Of a stretch of 16,533 nt of DNA, positions 7,189 to 15,517 are shown one piece after another. The translations under genes were made by a program, and so were the position numbers. Under the pieces are notes generated by a model. The model did not search any database, had not been told where the DNA came from, and saw only the letters and a list, made by a program, of their open reading frames with translations. The DNA is taken from NCBI GenBank assembly GCA_945983195.1, contig CAMFSS010000014.1, positions 1 to 16,533 of the forward strand, given 5' to 3'. The DNA is from an uncultured Prevotellaceae bacterium (GTDB taxonomy: Bacteria; Bacteroidota; Bacteroidia; Bacteroidales; Muribaculaceae). The first letter of the stretch is position 1, and every line of letters starts with the position of its first letter.

Positions 7189-8205
7189 ATGAGCCCTAAA
7201 GTGTCAATTATTGTGCCTGTCTATAAGGTGGAGAAGTATCTGAAGCGATGCGTCGATTCACTGGTGGGGCAGACGCTCAAAGATATAGAAATAATTCTTG
7301 TGGACGACGGTTCGCCCGACGGTTGCCCTAAGATGTGCGATGACTTTGCTGCCGCCGACAGCCGCATAAAGGTGGTCCACAAGCCTAATGGCGGACTCGG
7401 GAGTGCCCGCAATGCCGGGCTTGAAGTGGCTCAAGGCGAGTATGTGGCTTTTGTGGATTCCGACGATTATGTGCTTGCCGAGACATACGCCACTCTTGTG
7501 GCTGAAGCTGACAAACATAATCTTGATGCTGTATTTAATGGCTACACTTATCATTATCCCGATGGAAGCAGAGATGAGCGTATATGCAAACAGATGCTTT
7601 GCATTGGGCGTAACGAAGTGAAAAGCTATATATCCGGGTTGTTGGCAAATGATGGCTCGGTTGTGGTTTCAGTATGTATGGGCATTTATCGTGCCACGGT
7701 AGTTAGAGATTATGCTGTGCGCTTCTTGTCTGAGAGAGAATATCTTTCTGAGGATATTTTGTTTAATGTGCATCTTCTTGTGAAATGCAATAGAGTGGCA
7801 AGGCTGTCGAAGTCGTTCTATAATTATTGCTGTAATGAAGGTTCGCTAACGCAAACATTCAAGGAGAGTAAGATTGAATGTAATTTCCGCCTTTACGAAA
7901 CAATCAGCAAGTGCCTCACTGAGAATGGTATGGCTGATATCACGGTGATGGCTAAGTCGCTGATGCTCGATTACACTGTGTGGCTGATGAAGATGCTTTT
8001 GCTTTCGGAAAAGAGCTACACTGAGAAACGCCGTTTGTGCAATGAGATTTTCGATTATCACGAGTGGGGAAATGTGGCAAAGGCTCTTTATTCACTGCCA
8101 AGTGTGAAACCGGCTAAGCGAATGTTGTTGTTTTTAATCACCCATAAGATGGTGTTTAGCAGCTATCTGTTTTTTAATGTTTTTTACCGATTGCTTAAGC
8201 GATGA
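7189..8205 (+). CDS. Glycosyltransferase family 2
   Basis: This intact enzyme of 338 residues has a GT-A domain at the N-terminus. It shows SIIVPVYKVEKYL from residue 6, VDDGSPDG at 38-45 (nucleotide-sugar binding), NGGLGSARNAGL at about 67-78, and FVDSDD at 88-93 (metal-binding DxD). The C-terminal half is variable and holds acceptor determinants; the last 30 residues are hydrophobic and basic, suggesting membrane association. The enzyme transfers a sugar from a nucleotide donor onto the lipid-linked repeat unit at the cytoplasmic side, and neither sugar nor linkage can be read from sequence. The ATG at 7189 sits after an A-rich leader without a Shine-Dalgarno site. It is the first gene of the rightward operon, 38 bases before the next start. 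It is the same family as the broken GT2 at 4581-5558 but a distinct sequence. Confidence 0.9.
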   Translation: MSPKVSIIVPVYKVEKYLKRCVDSLVGQTLKDIEIILVDDGSPDGCPKMCDDFAAADSRIKVVHKPNGGLGSARNAGLEVAQGEYVAFVDSDDYVLAETYATLVAEADKHNLDAVFNGYTYHYPDGSRDERICKQMLCIGRNEVKSYISGLLANDGSVVVSVCMGIYRATVVRDYAVRFLSEREYLSEDILFNVHLLVKCNRVARLSKSFYNYCCNEGSLTQTFKESKIECNFRLYETISKCLTENGMADITVMAKSLMLDYTVWLMKMLLLSEKSYTEKRRLCNEIFDYHEWGNVAKALYSLPSVKPAKRMLLFLITHKMVFSSYLFFNVFYRLLKR

Positions 8206-8243
8206 CTATTGTTGGCTGTCAATCGTGATAAATGTATGTTGAT

Positions 8244-9425
8244 ATGAGGATTCTACTGGCTAATAAGTTTTACTACCGTCGTGGTGGCGATTGCATCTAC
8301 ACCATGAATCTGGAGAAGCTGCTCAAGGCTAAGGGGCATGAGGTGGCGGTGTATGCCATGCAGTACCCTGAGAATGAGCAGAGCGAGTGGAGCCGCTATT
8401 GGCCTGCGAATATGACCGGGCTGCGTGCCGTGGTGCGCCCGTTTGGCGTGCGTCAGGTGGTGCGAGGGTTCTCTCGGCTTATTGATGATTTCCGCCCCGA
8501 TGTGGTGCATCTCAACAACATTCACTCGCAGCTTAGCCCCGTCATTGCTGAGATTGCCCATAGCAAGGGTGTGCGTGTGGTGTGGACGCTTCATGACTCG
8601 AAGCTTGTGTGTCCGTGCTACACTTGTTCGCGCAAGATTGGCGGCAAGCTCACTTGGTGCACCGAGTGCTTCACCGACAAGACGGCAGTGATTCGCCACC
8701 GCTGTATGCATGGCAGCCTTCCCGGCTCAGTGGTGGGCTATCTGGAGGCTCGCAAGTGGACTCGTGAGAGGCTTGAACGCTGCACCGACGTTTTTCTGCC
8801 CCCATCGCAATTCATGAAGGATACTTGTGTGGCTGGGGGTTATACGGCTGAAAAATTCAGCGTGCTTTGCAACTTCATTGATGTAGCGAAGATTCCGCCC
8901 TTTGAGGATATGCCTAAGGGCGACTATTGTGTGTATCTTGGTCGCGTGAATGAGGTGAAGGGTGTGCCTACGCTATGTAAGGCTGCTGCCCGGTTGGGTA
9001 AACGGCTAATTGTGATTGGTGGCGGCGAAATGTTGCCTCAGTTGAAGCAGGAATATGCCGGGTGTGCCGATATTGAGTTCCTCGGACAGATGAATTGGGA
9101 CGATTTCATGCCTATTGTGCGCAAAGCCCGCTTCATGGTGCTTCCTGCCGAGTGGAGCGAGAACAATCCGCTCACAGTGATTGAAAGCCAAAGCCTCGGC
9201 ACTCCGGTGCTTGGAGCGAGAATAGGAGGTATCCCCGAACTGATTGAGGAGGGCGTGAGCGGAATGACGTTCACTTCGGGCGATGTCGATGACCTTGCGG
9301 CAAAGATTTCGGCGATGTGGAATTATTCTTTCGACTATCGTGCCATTGCTCTGAATGCTGTGGAGCGGTACTCGTCGGAGGCTTACTACGATAAACTTAT
9401 GCGCTACTATCGAGGCGAAGAGTAA
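8244..9425 (+). CDS. Glycosyltransferase family 4 with a cysteine-rich insert
   Basis: This GT-B fold enzyme has 393 residues from the ATG at 8244, which gives MRILLANKFYYRRGGDC, the usual N-terminus of this subfamily; an in-frame ATG at 8232 would add only MYVD. The N-terminal acceptor domain includes DVVHLNNIHSQLSP and TLHD. At about residues 122-153 there is a segment with six cysteines (CPCYTC, CTEC and a later single C among them), a feature of this GT4 group that may bind metal or form a structural knot. The C-terminal donor domain has YLGRVNEVKGV and the EX7E-type motif in ENNPLTVIE followed by GTPVLGARIGGIPELI. It should add a sugar to the growing lipid-linked unit with retention of configuration. 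It lies second in the operon; the next gene follows after a gap of about 140-170 bases that holds no convincing promoter. Confidence 0.9.
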   Translation: MRILLANKFYYRRGGDCIYTMNLEKLLKAKGHEVAVYAMQYPENEQSEWSRYWPANMTGLRAVVRPFGVRQVVRGFSRLIDDFRPDVVHLNNIHSQLSPVIAEIAHSKGVRVVWTLHDSKLVCPCYTCSRKIGGKLTWCTECFTDKTAVIRHRCMHGSLPGSVVGYLEARKWTRERLERCTDVFLPPSQFMKDTCVAGGYTAEKFSVLCNFIDVAKIPPFEDMPKGDYCVYLGRVNEVKGVPTLCKAAARLGKRLIVIGGGEMLPQLKQEYAGCADIEFLGQMNWDDFMPIVRKARFMVLPAEWSENNPLTVIESQSLGTPVLGARIGGIPELIEEGVSGMTFTSGDVDDLAAKISAMWNYSFDYRAIALNAVERYSSEAYYDKLMRYYRGEE

Positions 9426-9453
9426 TATTTCCGGTAGTGGTCTTGATGCGCTG

Positions 9454-9473
9454 AAGCCGAAAAATCGGGGCTT
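9454..9473 (+). terminator. Weak hairpin after the GT4 gene
   Basis: AAGCCGA, a four-base AAAA loop and TCGGGGCTT can pair with a 2-base bulge. It is followed by TGGTAAATAAT rather than a T-run. It might attenuate readthrough between the GT4 and radical SAM genes, but it could easily be chance. Confidence 0.2.
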
Positions 9474-9594
9474 TGGTAAATAATAAAATGCTTCTTGTTT
9501 CGTTATCTTAATAATAGGTGACTTGCTGCGCTGACGCTGCAATTGCCGGGTTTTTGTGTAACTAACATTGAATCAACGAAAGACGACAATATAT

Positions 9595-10662
9595 ATGGTG
9601 AAAAATAGCATACCTACTCCTACTGATGCGAGCATCATTCTAACCTACCGTTGCCCTATGCGGTGCCAGATGTGCAACATCTGGCAGAATCCTACCGACA
9701 AGAAGGAGGAGATTGTGGCTGCCGACTTGCGCTCGCTGCCACAGCTTAAATTCATCAATCTTACCGGTGGTGAACCTTTTGTCCGTGAGGATATTGCTGA
9801 GATAGTGGAGGAGTGCTACAGGCACACCAAGCGCATTGTGATTTCTACCAGTGGTTGGTTTGAGGACCGCATTATTGCACTGGCAAAGCAGTTCCCAAAT
9901 ATCGGCATTCGCATTTCAATTGAGGGCTTGAGCAGGAAGAATGATGAACTGCGCGGCCGCGAAGGCGGTTTCGACAAGGGGTTGCGCACGCTTCTCACGC
10001 TTCAGCACATGGGGCTAAAGGATATAGGATTCGGCTGCACGGTCTCCAACTACAACTCAAAGGATATGCTTTCGCTTTATAAGCTTTCGCTGAGTCTTGG
10101 AATGGAGTTTGCCACGGCGGCTTTCCATAATTCATATTACTTCCACAAGAGTGACAATGTGATTACCAACCGCGATGAGGTGTGTGGCGACTTTGCGCAG
10201 CTTGTGGAGATGCAATTGAAGGAGAACAGCCCGAAAAGCTGGTTCCGTGCCTGGTTCAATATGGGGCTTATCAACTATATTGAGGGCAATCGCCGTATGC
10301 TCCCTTGTGAGGCCGGCTCAGCCAATTTCTTCATCGATCCGTGGGGTGAGGTGATGCCTTGCAACGGCTTGGAGAAGAAATACTGGAAGGAGTCGATGGG
10401 AAACATTCACGATGCGCCTTTCATGGAGATATGGCAGAGCGAGCAGGCTGAGAAGGTGCGTGCAATGGTGCGCCGCTGCCCGAAGAACTGCTGGATGGTG
10501 GGCACTGCAAGTCCGGTGATGCACAAGTACATCAAGTATCCGGCAAAGTGGGCTTTGCAGAACAAGATGCGCTCGTTGCTTGGCAAGAAAATCGACATAA
10601 CTCCGTGCTACTGCAATGTGGGGCAGGACCCGCAGCAGGGCGATTTGCGCGAAAAATTCTGA
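9595..10662 (+). CDS. Radical SAM protein with SPASM-like C-terminus
   Basis: Starting at the ATG at 9595 (355 residues), the radical SAM CxxxCxxC motif is C20, C24 and C27 in YRCPMRCQMCNIW; it binds the [4Fe-4S] cluster that cleaves S-adenosylmethionine. INLTGGEPFVREDI is the glycine-rich SAM-binding GGEP strand. The C-terminal third has a SPASM-like cysteine arrangement: LPCEAG, then DPWGEVMPCNG, GNI..APFMEIW and RRCPKNCW, which probably holds one or more auxiliary iron-sulfur clusters. A TTG at 9568 opens the frame earlier, but ATG 9595 fits the family start better. The stop TGA at 10660 abuts the next gene, so the two are translationally close. Radical SAM/SPASM enzymes modify peptides or carbohydrates; here, between two glycosyltransferases, modification of a sugar or lipid-linked intermediate is an inference. 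Confidence 0.85.
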   Translation: MVKNSIPTPTDASIILTYRCPMRCQMCNIWQNPTDKKEEIVAADLRSLPQLKFINLTGGEPFVREDIAEIVEECYRHTKRIVISTSGWFEDRIIALAKQFPNIGIRISIEGLSRKNDELRGREGGFDKGLRTLLTLQHMGLKDIGFGCTVSNYNSKDMLSLYKLSLSLGMEFATAAFHNSYYFHKSDNVITNRDEVCGDFAQLVEMQLKENSPKSWFRAWFNMGLINYIEGNRRMLPCEAGSANFFIDPWGEVMPCNGLEKKYWKESMGNIHDAPFMEIWQSEQAEKVRAMVRRCPKNCWMVGTASPVMHKYIKYPAKWALQNKMRSLLGKKIDITPCYCNVGQDPQQGDLREKF

Positions 10663-10671
10663 GTGAAAGAT

Positions 10672-11757
10672 ATGAAGATAGTGGTGACCGGTACGCGTGG
10701 CATTCCTTCCATCATGGGTGGTGTGGAAACGCATTGCGAGGAGCTGTTCCCCAGGGTGGCTGCTTTAGGATATGATGTCACGGTGATGCGCCGGAGCAGC
10801 TATGTAGCCGATTCGATGACCGAATGGAATGGAGTGAAGCTTGTGGATATTCCCACACCGCGCAAGAAGGCTTTTGAGGCTATTGTGCACACTGTGCGCG
10901 CGGTGATTGCTGCACGTAGGCTCGGAGCCGATGTGGTGCACATTCACGCCATTGGGCCTGCTTTGGTCACTCCGCTTGCCCGCTTGCTGGGCATGAAGGT
11001 GGTTTTCACACATCACGGTCCCGACTACAACCGCGACAAGTGGGGCACTGCCGCCAAGATGATGCTGCGCCTGGGTGAGAAGCTCGGCTGCCGGTTTGCC
11101 AACAGGGTGATAGTGATTTCCGACGTAATTCGCAATTTAATAGCCGCCAAGCACGGTCGCACGCAAGGCGTGAGCCTCATCTACAATGGTGTGCCTGCGC
11201 CCGACAAGTGCCATTTCCACGATTATTTCAGTGAGCTTGGTATCACCGAGGGCAATTATGTGCTCGGCATGAGCCGCTTTGTGCCCGAGAAGAACCTGCA
11301 TCACCTCATTAAGGCATTTTCGCGCGTGAAGCCCGATGGCGTGAAGCTGGTTATTGCCGGCGACAGCGATTTTCCCGATGAATATTCCGAGGGGTTGAAG
11401 CAGTTGGCTCGCGACAATGGAGTGGTGCTCACCGGATTTGTGAAGGGGCGGAAACTGCACTCTCTTCTCACCAATGCACGATGCTTTGTGCTGCCGTCGA
11501 GCCATGAGGGGCTGCCGATTGCCCTGCTTGAGGCTATGAGCTACGGCTTGCCGGTGATAGTGAGCGACATACCTGCCAATCTCGAAGTCGGGCTTTCTGA
11601 GGAGTACTATTTCCCCGTGGGCGATGTCGATGCTCTTGCTTCGCGCCTGAGTGTGCTGTGTGAGGCGCCGTTGGCCCGAATCGACTATGATATGGCAAAG
11701 TATGACTGGAACCACATTGCAAAAGAAGTGAGCGATGTCTATCGCTCACTCCAATGA
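10672..11757 (+). CDS. Glycosyltransferase family 4 (TGTRGIP-type, DUF1972-like N-terminus)
   Basis: From the ATG at 10672 the protein has 361 residues and begins MKIVVTGTRGIPSIMGGVET, the characteristic N-terminus of a GT4 subgroup often annotated as rhamnosyl- or other hexosyltransferases in polysaccharide loci. A GTG at 10663, directly after the upstream stop, would add only MKD. The acceptor domain contains DVVHIHAIGPA and FTHHGPDYNR. The donor domain contains GMSRFVPEKNLHHLI and the EX7E motif in EGLPIALLE, followed by YGLPVIVSDIPANLEV. It transfers a sugar in repeat-unit synthesis at the cytoplasmic membrane face; the donor is unknown. It is the last gene of the rightward operon and converges on the DUF4384 gene. 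Confidence 0.9.
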   Translation: MKIVVTGTRGIPSIMGGVETHCEELFPRVAALGYDVTVMRRSSYVADSMTEWNGVKLVDIPTPRKKAFEAIVHTVRAVIAARRLGADVVHIHAIGPALVTPLARLLGMKVVFTHHGPDYNRDKWGTAAKMMLRLGEKLGCRFANRVIVISDVIRNLIAAKHGRTQGVSLIYNGVPAPDKCHFHDYFSELGITEGNYVLGMSRFVPEKNLHHLIKAFSRVKPDGVKLVIAGDSDFPDEYSEGLKQLARDNGVVLTGFVKGRKLHSLLTNARCFVLPSSHEGLPIALLEAMSYGLPVIVSDIPANLEVGLSEEYYFPVGDVDALASRLSVLCEAPLARIDYDMAKYDWNHIAKEVSDVYRSLQ

Positions 11758-11764
11758 TAACCCC

Positions 11765-11813
11765 GCGCATTTGTGTGCGCTATCTAATGTGCCGTATAAT
11801 CATCACATACGGC
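11765..11813. terminator. Two hairpins between convergent genes
   Basis: The gap between the GT4 stop and the DUF4384 stop holds two stems. GCGCA/TGCGC spans 11765-11780. GCCGTAT (11791-11797) pairs perfectly with ATACGGC (11807-11813) across a 9-base loop, and this second stem overlaps the last codons of the DUF4384 gene. Neither is followed by a T-run on either strand. The convergent position suggests a two-way terminator, but the evidence is only structural. Confidence 0.4.
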
Positions 11814-12726
11814 GGTAGATTCTGAAGTCAATTGGGGTGTAGCTCATCTTTTTGTCGCGTGTGCGGCAGCGTCCGAGCCACTTGTGGAAATTCTCTTTTT
11901 TCAATTTGTTGGGCAATATCACTTTGAAGAAGTCAGTACCCAATTTCTCCCCCGATTTCTCCCCTCCGGCTTCATCTGAAGCCTTCACGAACTCGTTGGG
12001 CGAGAATATCACGCAAAAGCGATCCCATTCCACGAATTTGTCCGTACCCATTATCATTTCGTCTATTTTGCGGTCGTTTTCGCCTTTATTGATGTGTCTT
12101 GGGTCTGTTGAGAAGAATACGTACTCCTTTTCAGCCTCGATCTTGTACGACTGGAGGTCGCTCTGGCTGTAGGGCAGCAGTCTGTACACATAGTCCCCCT
12201 CACCCTGCTCATAGACTACGAGGTAGCCGTCCACAGGAGCTTTGAAGTAGAGGTACACCTGGTCGCCCGAATAGAATTTGTCGTCTTCGTGCCTGAATGT
12301 AGTTCCGTTGCGGAGTATGTGTGCCTCCACCGGCGGTGCTTCGTTGGTGATTTCACGCGCCTTGAATTTCACTCGTGCAGTGATTGTCATCAGCCCTGTC
12401 GACGGGTCGATTTCTCGATTTATTTCGGGCTTCATCACGTCTTGAATCCATTCGCCTTTCACCTCATTTAGTCCTACATGCTTGAAGCTCGTCTTTGAGC
12501 CGTCGGATTCGGTGTAGTTGGTGCTGTTGATAATCGTTCCGAATTCCTTGCTTAGAGCCTCAACCATCGCAAATTCTATGGCTTTGGCTTCGGCTACGTT
12601 TTGTGGCTCGTTCTTCTCCACAAGATAGCGGTAGACGCCTTCCACTGTGGCAGTACGCTGTGCCATTGCAGCAGTAGCAGTCACAGTGAGCGCGAGTGCG
12701 ATGATAGTCGTTCGTAATTGAGTCAT
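11803..12726 (-). CDS. Exported DUF4384 domain protein
   Basis: The ATG at 12726 gives MTQLRTTIIALALTV and a clear signal peptide cleaved after AMA (residue 22). An earlier in-frame ATG (12789) would overlap the caspase gene and bury the signal peptide. The mature protein first shows a region (about residues 30-130) with A-rich helices and 'EFGTII...VKGEWI' strands, reminiscent of LPP20/FlgT-N-like modules. A DUF4384 domain (about residues 142-245) follows: YSGDQVYLYFKAPVDGYLVVY, VYRLLPYSQSD and EYVFFSTDP. The tail ends in basic FRIYRRM. DUF4384 is a beta-rich domain of unknown role that in other bacteria is often linked or fused to caspase-like peptidases or kinases. Here it follows the caspase gene by 38 bases, so co-transcription and a shared periplasmic job are likely. 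There is no lipobox cysteine. Confidence 0.85.
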   Translation of the reverse strand: MTQLRTTIIALALTVTATAAMAQRTATVEGVYRYLVEKNEPQNVAEAKAIEFAMVEALSKEFGTIINSTNYTESDGSKTSFKHVGLNEVKGEWIQDVMKPEINREIDPSTGLMTITARVKFKAREITNEAPPVEAHILRNGTTFRHEDDKFYSGDQVYLYFKAPVDGYLVVYEQGEGDYVYRLLPYSQSDLQSYKIEAEKEYVFFSTDPRHINKGENDRKIDEMIMGTDKFVEWDRFCVIFSPNEFVKASDEAGGEKSGEKLGTDFFKVILPNKLKKENFHKWLGRCRTRDKKMSYTPIDFRIYRRM

Positions 12727-12764
12727 TGCTATGAGTTTTTTTATTTTTGTATTAATGTTTGTGC

Positions 12765-15410
12765 TTATTTCAGCTTCAGCACACCCCATGTGCCCATAAG
12801 CGACATGTCATACTCCACGCTCGGCTCCTGCTTGCGCTTCTTGTCGTGGAGCGACTGTCGGCGCACATTGCTCTGCACATACTGGAACAGCTCGCCGAGC
12901 TGCACTTCACCCTTGCTTTCCTTAAGTTTCTTCAGCAGGAAGTAGGTGAACATGCCATGGTGCTGGTCGGTGTAGGGGAATGCTATCTGGTCGCCCGTGC
13001 AAGCCGTCATCACAACCATGTTTTCGCGCGGTACGCTGGCCTTGGGCTTGATTACTGTGCCGCGTGCCTCCACAAGCATGTTGCCCGCCTTCGCTGCGCC
13101 ACTGTACGAGCAGTCGAGGAACACATTGATGCTTTGCACGCCGGTTGCCGAGAGGCTCTCGTAGAAGTTGTCGATGAGGATTGAGCCCGACATGGTGAGC
13201 GGAGATCCGTCGACTGCAAGCAGATATGCCTCCTGTGTCTCCAGATTGGGCACACCGTGACCCGAGTAGTACACTATCACGCGCGCCTTGTCGGCATATT
13301 CTCTCATCAGATCGCAGAAGTTGCTGATTTCGCCCAGCATCTCCAGGTAGCTGGCATCGCTTATGCGCCTGATGTTCTTTTTCGGTATTCCCAGTGTCTT
13401 CAGGCAATAGTCCTCAAACGAGCGACCGTCATTCAGGGCGTAGTTCACCTTGTCGGCAAATGTGTAGTTCTCGTTGCTTATCACAAGAGCGAAAGTGTAG
13501 GGGTTCTGAATGGAGTCGGTAGGTATGTCGATGTCGATGTCCGACTTCTTGTTGTCGTCGCCGATGTCGATTGTAGAGCTTCCGATGGTCTGCTTCGCCT
13601 TTTTCGTTTCAATTCCGGCGAGCAGGTCGTTGTTGAGCACCGATATCGGGTTGGTCACTTTCACGTCCACGTTCTCATATTGCAGGTTCTCGGTGATGTC
13701 GTATTTGTACGACATTCCCGACTGCGACACGAACGTAAGCCCTGCAAGCACGAGCGAGTCGCCCGATATGTCGTATTTCGGATACGATGCACTCACACGT
13801 CCGTGATCCCAGTCCTCCTTGAACTTCTGTGCCTGGTCGCCTTCAAGCGGTACGCGCACCAGCATGTTGCCGCGGTTGTAGTGTATGAGGTAGACCTCAT
13901 GGTCGGCATCGTAGCCGCCAATGGTGATGTTGCCTACGTTGAGCACTGCACCGTAATGGCGTATGTATGATTCCTTCGCATTCTGCACCAGCTCACGCTT
14001 TTTCGCTTCGAGTCCTTCGCCGGAGGTGCGCTCCTCGTAGTCGGCCTTTTTCTCAAATTGACCTTTCTGCATCCATGCGCGCAGCTTGTCGTCGAGATAC
14101 GACTGTAGGAACACTGAGAACACCGGTATGCCGTTTGATGTGACGCGGCTGCCTTGCTGCACCGTCGTCTGCTCTGCGAGCACCTTCTTTGAGCTTTGCA
14201 TCGCGTCGATTTGCCTGCCTATGCGCTGTGCCACTTGCATTGCCTCGTCGCGGCGGCCGAGCAGCAGGTAGGTGTCGATTAGTCCGTCGAGATATTGCTT
14301 TTCGGGCTTCTGGTTGTTGACTATCACGAAAAGTCGGGCTGCATTCTCCAGATATGGCACGAGCGACGGGTCGGGCGCGCCGGTCGATGTCACGCGACCT
14401 TTGTCCATCTCCATTATCACATAGTTGTAGCTTGAGCGGGCAAGCATCTTTATGTAGTCGTAGTTGTCGCGGTTGGTGTCGTAGAGGGCTTCACTGATTT
14501 TCAGACTGGTGAAATAGTCGCCCTTAGCTTCGGCTATTCCTGCTCGCAGTTCATACAGGTCGATGGGCTTGGGCTTTGTTGCCTCAAAGGCAGGCAGATA
14601 CAGCTCGGCTTGGGCTGCATTCCGCGCGCGAATGTGGTATTTTATGATGTCGTGGAGCATCTGCTGGTCGGTAGGATACTTCTGCACGCCTCGCATAAGG
14701 GTGAGAATCTGGTTCTCGCTGTCGAGTGTGTAGCCGTATGACTTGCTGAGGAAGATGAGCACCATGCGCTCGTTTTTCAGCTCATGTGTGTCGAGATAGG
14801 CTTTCAGATACACAATTGCCTCGTCAAACTTCTGTGTGTTGTATTTGTTCGATGCCACATAGTAGAGCAGCGATGGGTAGTATTCCGACATTGTGATGCG
14901 CTCGTTCTTGAATGCGTCGAGCCACGGTATGTTGATGTATTTTTCGAGCAGGCTCACGCCCATCACATGGTTGTTCTGCTGCGAATAGTAGATTCCGGCT
15001 ATTTGCAGTTGCGGATGCAGCAGGCGCAGTCGATCTTTCACCTCCACATAGTCGTTGGGGGTGATTTCGCTCGATTGCAGATAGTCGATGTTGCGCTGCA
15101 CGCACTCGTTGAGGATGCGGTAGACGTATTCCTTGTTGGCACCGGCGTCCTGTTGTACCGTTTCGTAGCAGTGCAGCAGGCTGTCGGCCTCCATTTTCAG
15201 CGAAGGCTTCACACTGCTGATGCTATCTGCCATTGTCTGTGCAGCTCCGGTCGACAGTTCGGGCGTTGTTGCGGCGGTCGCAGTCACCACCACAGGCTTG
15301 TTGCCCGGGTTTTCTTCAGCATCTTCAGCCAGGCTCTGTGCCGAGGCGTTTGTGCTGCTGATGGCGGCAAGTGCTATTGCTGCTGTGAGTGGGAATAGGG
15401 AGAATCTCAT
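12765..15410 (-). CDS. Exported caspase-family (peptidase C14) protein with TPR-like repeats
   Basis: This 881-residue protein begins with a signal peptide (hydrophobic residues 5-17, likely cleavage after ASA at residue 24). Residues about 95-395 are alpha-helical with TPR-like patterns (for example YNTQKFDEAIVYLKAYLD and LLGRRDEAMQVAQRIG). A helical and beta-rich region follows (about 430-610, with GQFEKKADYEER and NVGNITIGGYDADHEVYLIHY), then an Asp-rich linker (about 612-633). A caspase/metacaspase-like domain runs from about 635 to the C-terminus. The catalytic pair is visible: His718 in YYSGHGVP and Cys767 in FLDCSYSGAA. The domain's usual partner strands are present (FALVISNENY, NALNDG, ENMVVMTACTGDQIA, HGMFTYFLLKKL). 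It should act as a cysteine protease outside the cytoplasm; substrate and trigger are unknown. No TAnnTTTG box was found just upstream, so it may depend on readthrough from the OmpA-like gene. Confidence 0.92.
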   Translation of the reverse strand: MRFSLFPLTAAIALAAISSTNASAQSLAEDAEENPGNKPVVVTATAATTPELSTGAAQTMADSISSVKPSLKMEADSLLHCYETVQQDAGANKEYVYRILNECVQRNIDYLQSSEITPNDYVEVKDRLRLLHPQLQIAGIYYSQQNNHVMGVSLLEKYINIPWLDAFKNERITMSEYYPSLLYYVASNKYNTQKFDEAIVYLKAYLDTHELKNERMVLIFLSKSYGYTLDSENQILTLMRGVQKYPTDQQMLHDIIKYHIRARNAAQAELYLPAFEATKPKPIDLYELRAGIAEAKGDYFTSLKISEALYDTNRDNYDYIKMLARSSYNYVIMEMDKGRVTSTGAPDPSLVPYLENAARLFVIVNNQKPEKQYLDGLIDTYLLLGRRDEAMQVAQRIGRQIDAMQSSKKVLAEQTTVQQGSRVTSNGIPVFSVFLQSYLDDKLRAWMQKGQFEKKADYEERTSGEGLEAKKRELVQNAKESYIRHYGAVLNVGNITIGGYDADHEVYLIHYNRGNMLVRVPLEGDQAQKFKEDWDHGRVSASYPKYDISGDSLVLAGLTFVSQSGMSYKYDITENLQYENVDVKVTNPISVLNNDLLAGIETKKAKQTIGSSTIDIGDDNKKSDIDIDIPTDSIQNPYTFALVISNENYTFADKVNYALNDGRSFEDYCLKTLGIPKKNIRRISDASYLEMLGEISNFCDLMREYADKARVIVYYSGHGVPNLETQEAYLLAVDGSPLTMSGSILIDNFYESLSATGVQSINVFLDCSYSGAAKAGNMLVEARGTVIKPKASVPRENMVVMTACTGDQIAFPYTDQHHGMFTYFLLKKLKESKGEVQLGELFQYVQSNVRRQSLHDKKRKQEPSVEYDMSLMGTWGVLKLK

Positions 15411-15463
15411 CTTTGCACGTTGTCAGTTAATAAAATGTCGGTTGGTCATATAAAGTGGGAAAT

Positions 15464-15494
15464 GGGTGTGCCGCAATATTAATGTGGCACACCC
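15464..15494 (-). terminator. Strong 12-bp hairpin downstream of the OmpA-like gene
   Basis: GGGTGTGCCGCA (15464-15475) pairs with TGTGGCACACCC (15483-15494) over 12 bp with a single G-T wobble and a 7-base loop. On the minus strand it starts about 23 bases after the TAA of the OmpA-like gene and is followed by ATTTCCCACTTTATATG, a poor T-tract. It is a terminator or attenuator that would lower, not necessarily abolish, readthrough into the caspase gene. A protein- or RNA-binding role is possible too. Confidence 0.6.
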
Positions 15495-15517
15495 CAATCC
15501 GCTGTCGTTAAGTCGAT

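Noticed and set aside
9006..9542. 178-codon open frame on the - strand over the GT4 gene and following gap
   Set aside because: It mostly overlaps the conserved donor domain of the GT4 gene and has no family features of its own.
11137..11715. 192-codon open frame on the - strand over the last GT4 gene
   Set aside because: Antisense to a conserved glycosyltransferase domain; no supporting signal.
12740..12749. TATTTTTG on the + strand between the caspase and DUF4384 genes as a promoter
   Set aside because: It matches the -7 consensus only through a T-rich run, has no -33 box, and would transcribe antisense with no gene behind it.
12727..12789. Earlier start for the DUF4384 protein at 12789
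   Set aside because: It would overlap the end of the caspase gene and put 21 polar residues before an obvious signal peptide that begins at 12726.
13257..13970. 237-codon open frame on the + strand antisense to the caspase gene
   Set aside because: It lies wholly inside a well-supported gene in a G/C-rich region, has no recognisable domain and no promoter; it is an opposite-strand shadow.
14784..15398. 204-codon open frame on the + strand antisense to the caspase N-terminus
   Set aside because: The composition (many V, H, C, R) is typical of the complement of a normal coding frame; no domain.
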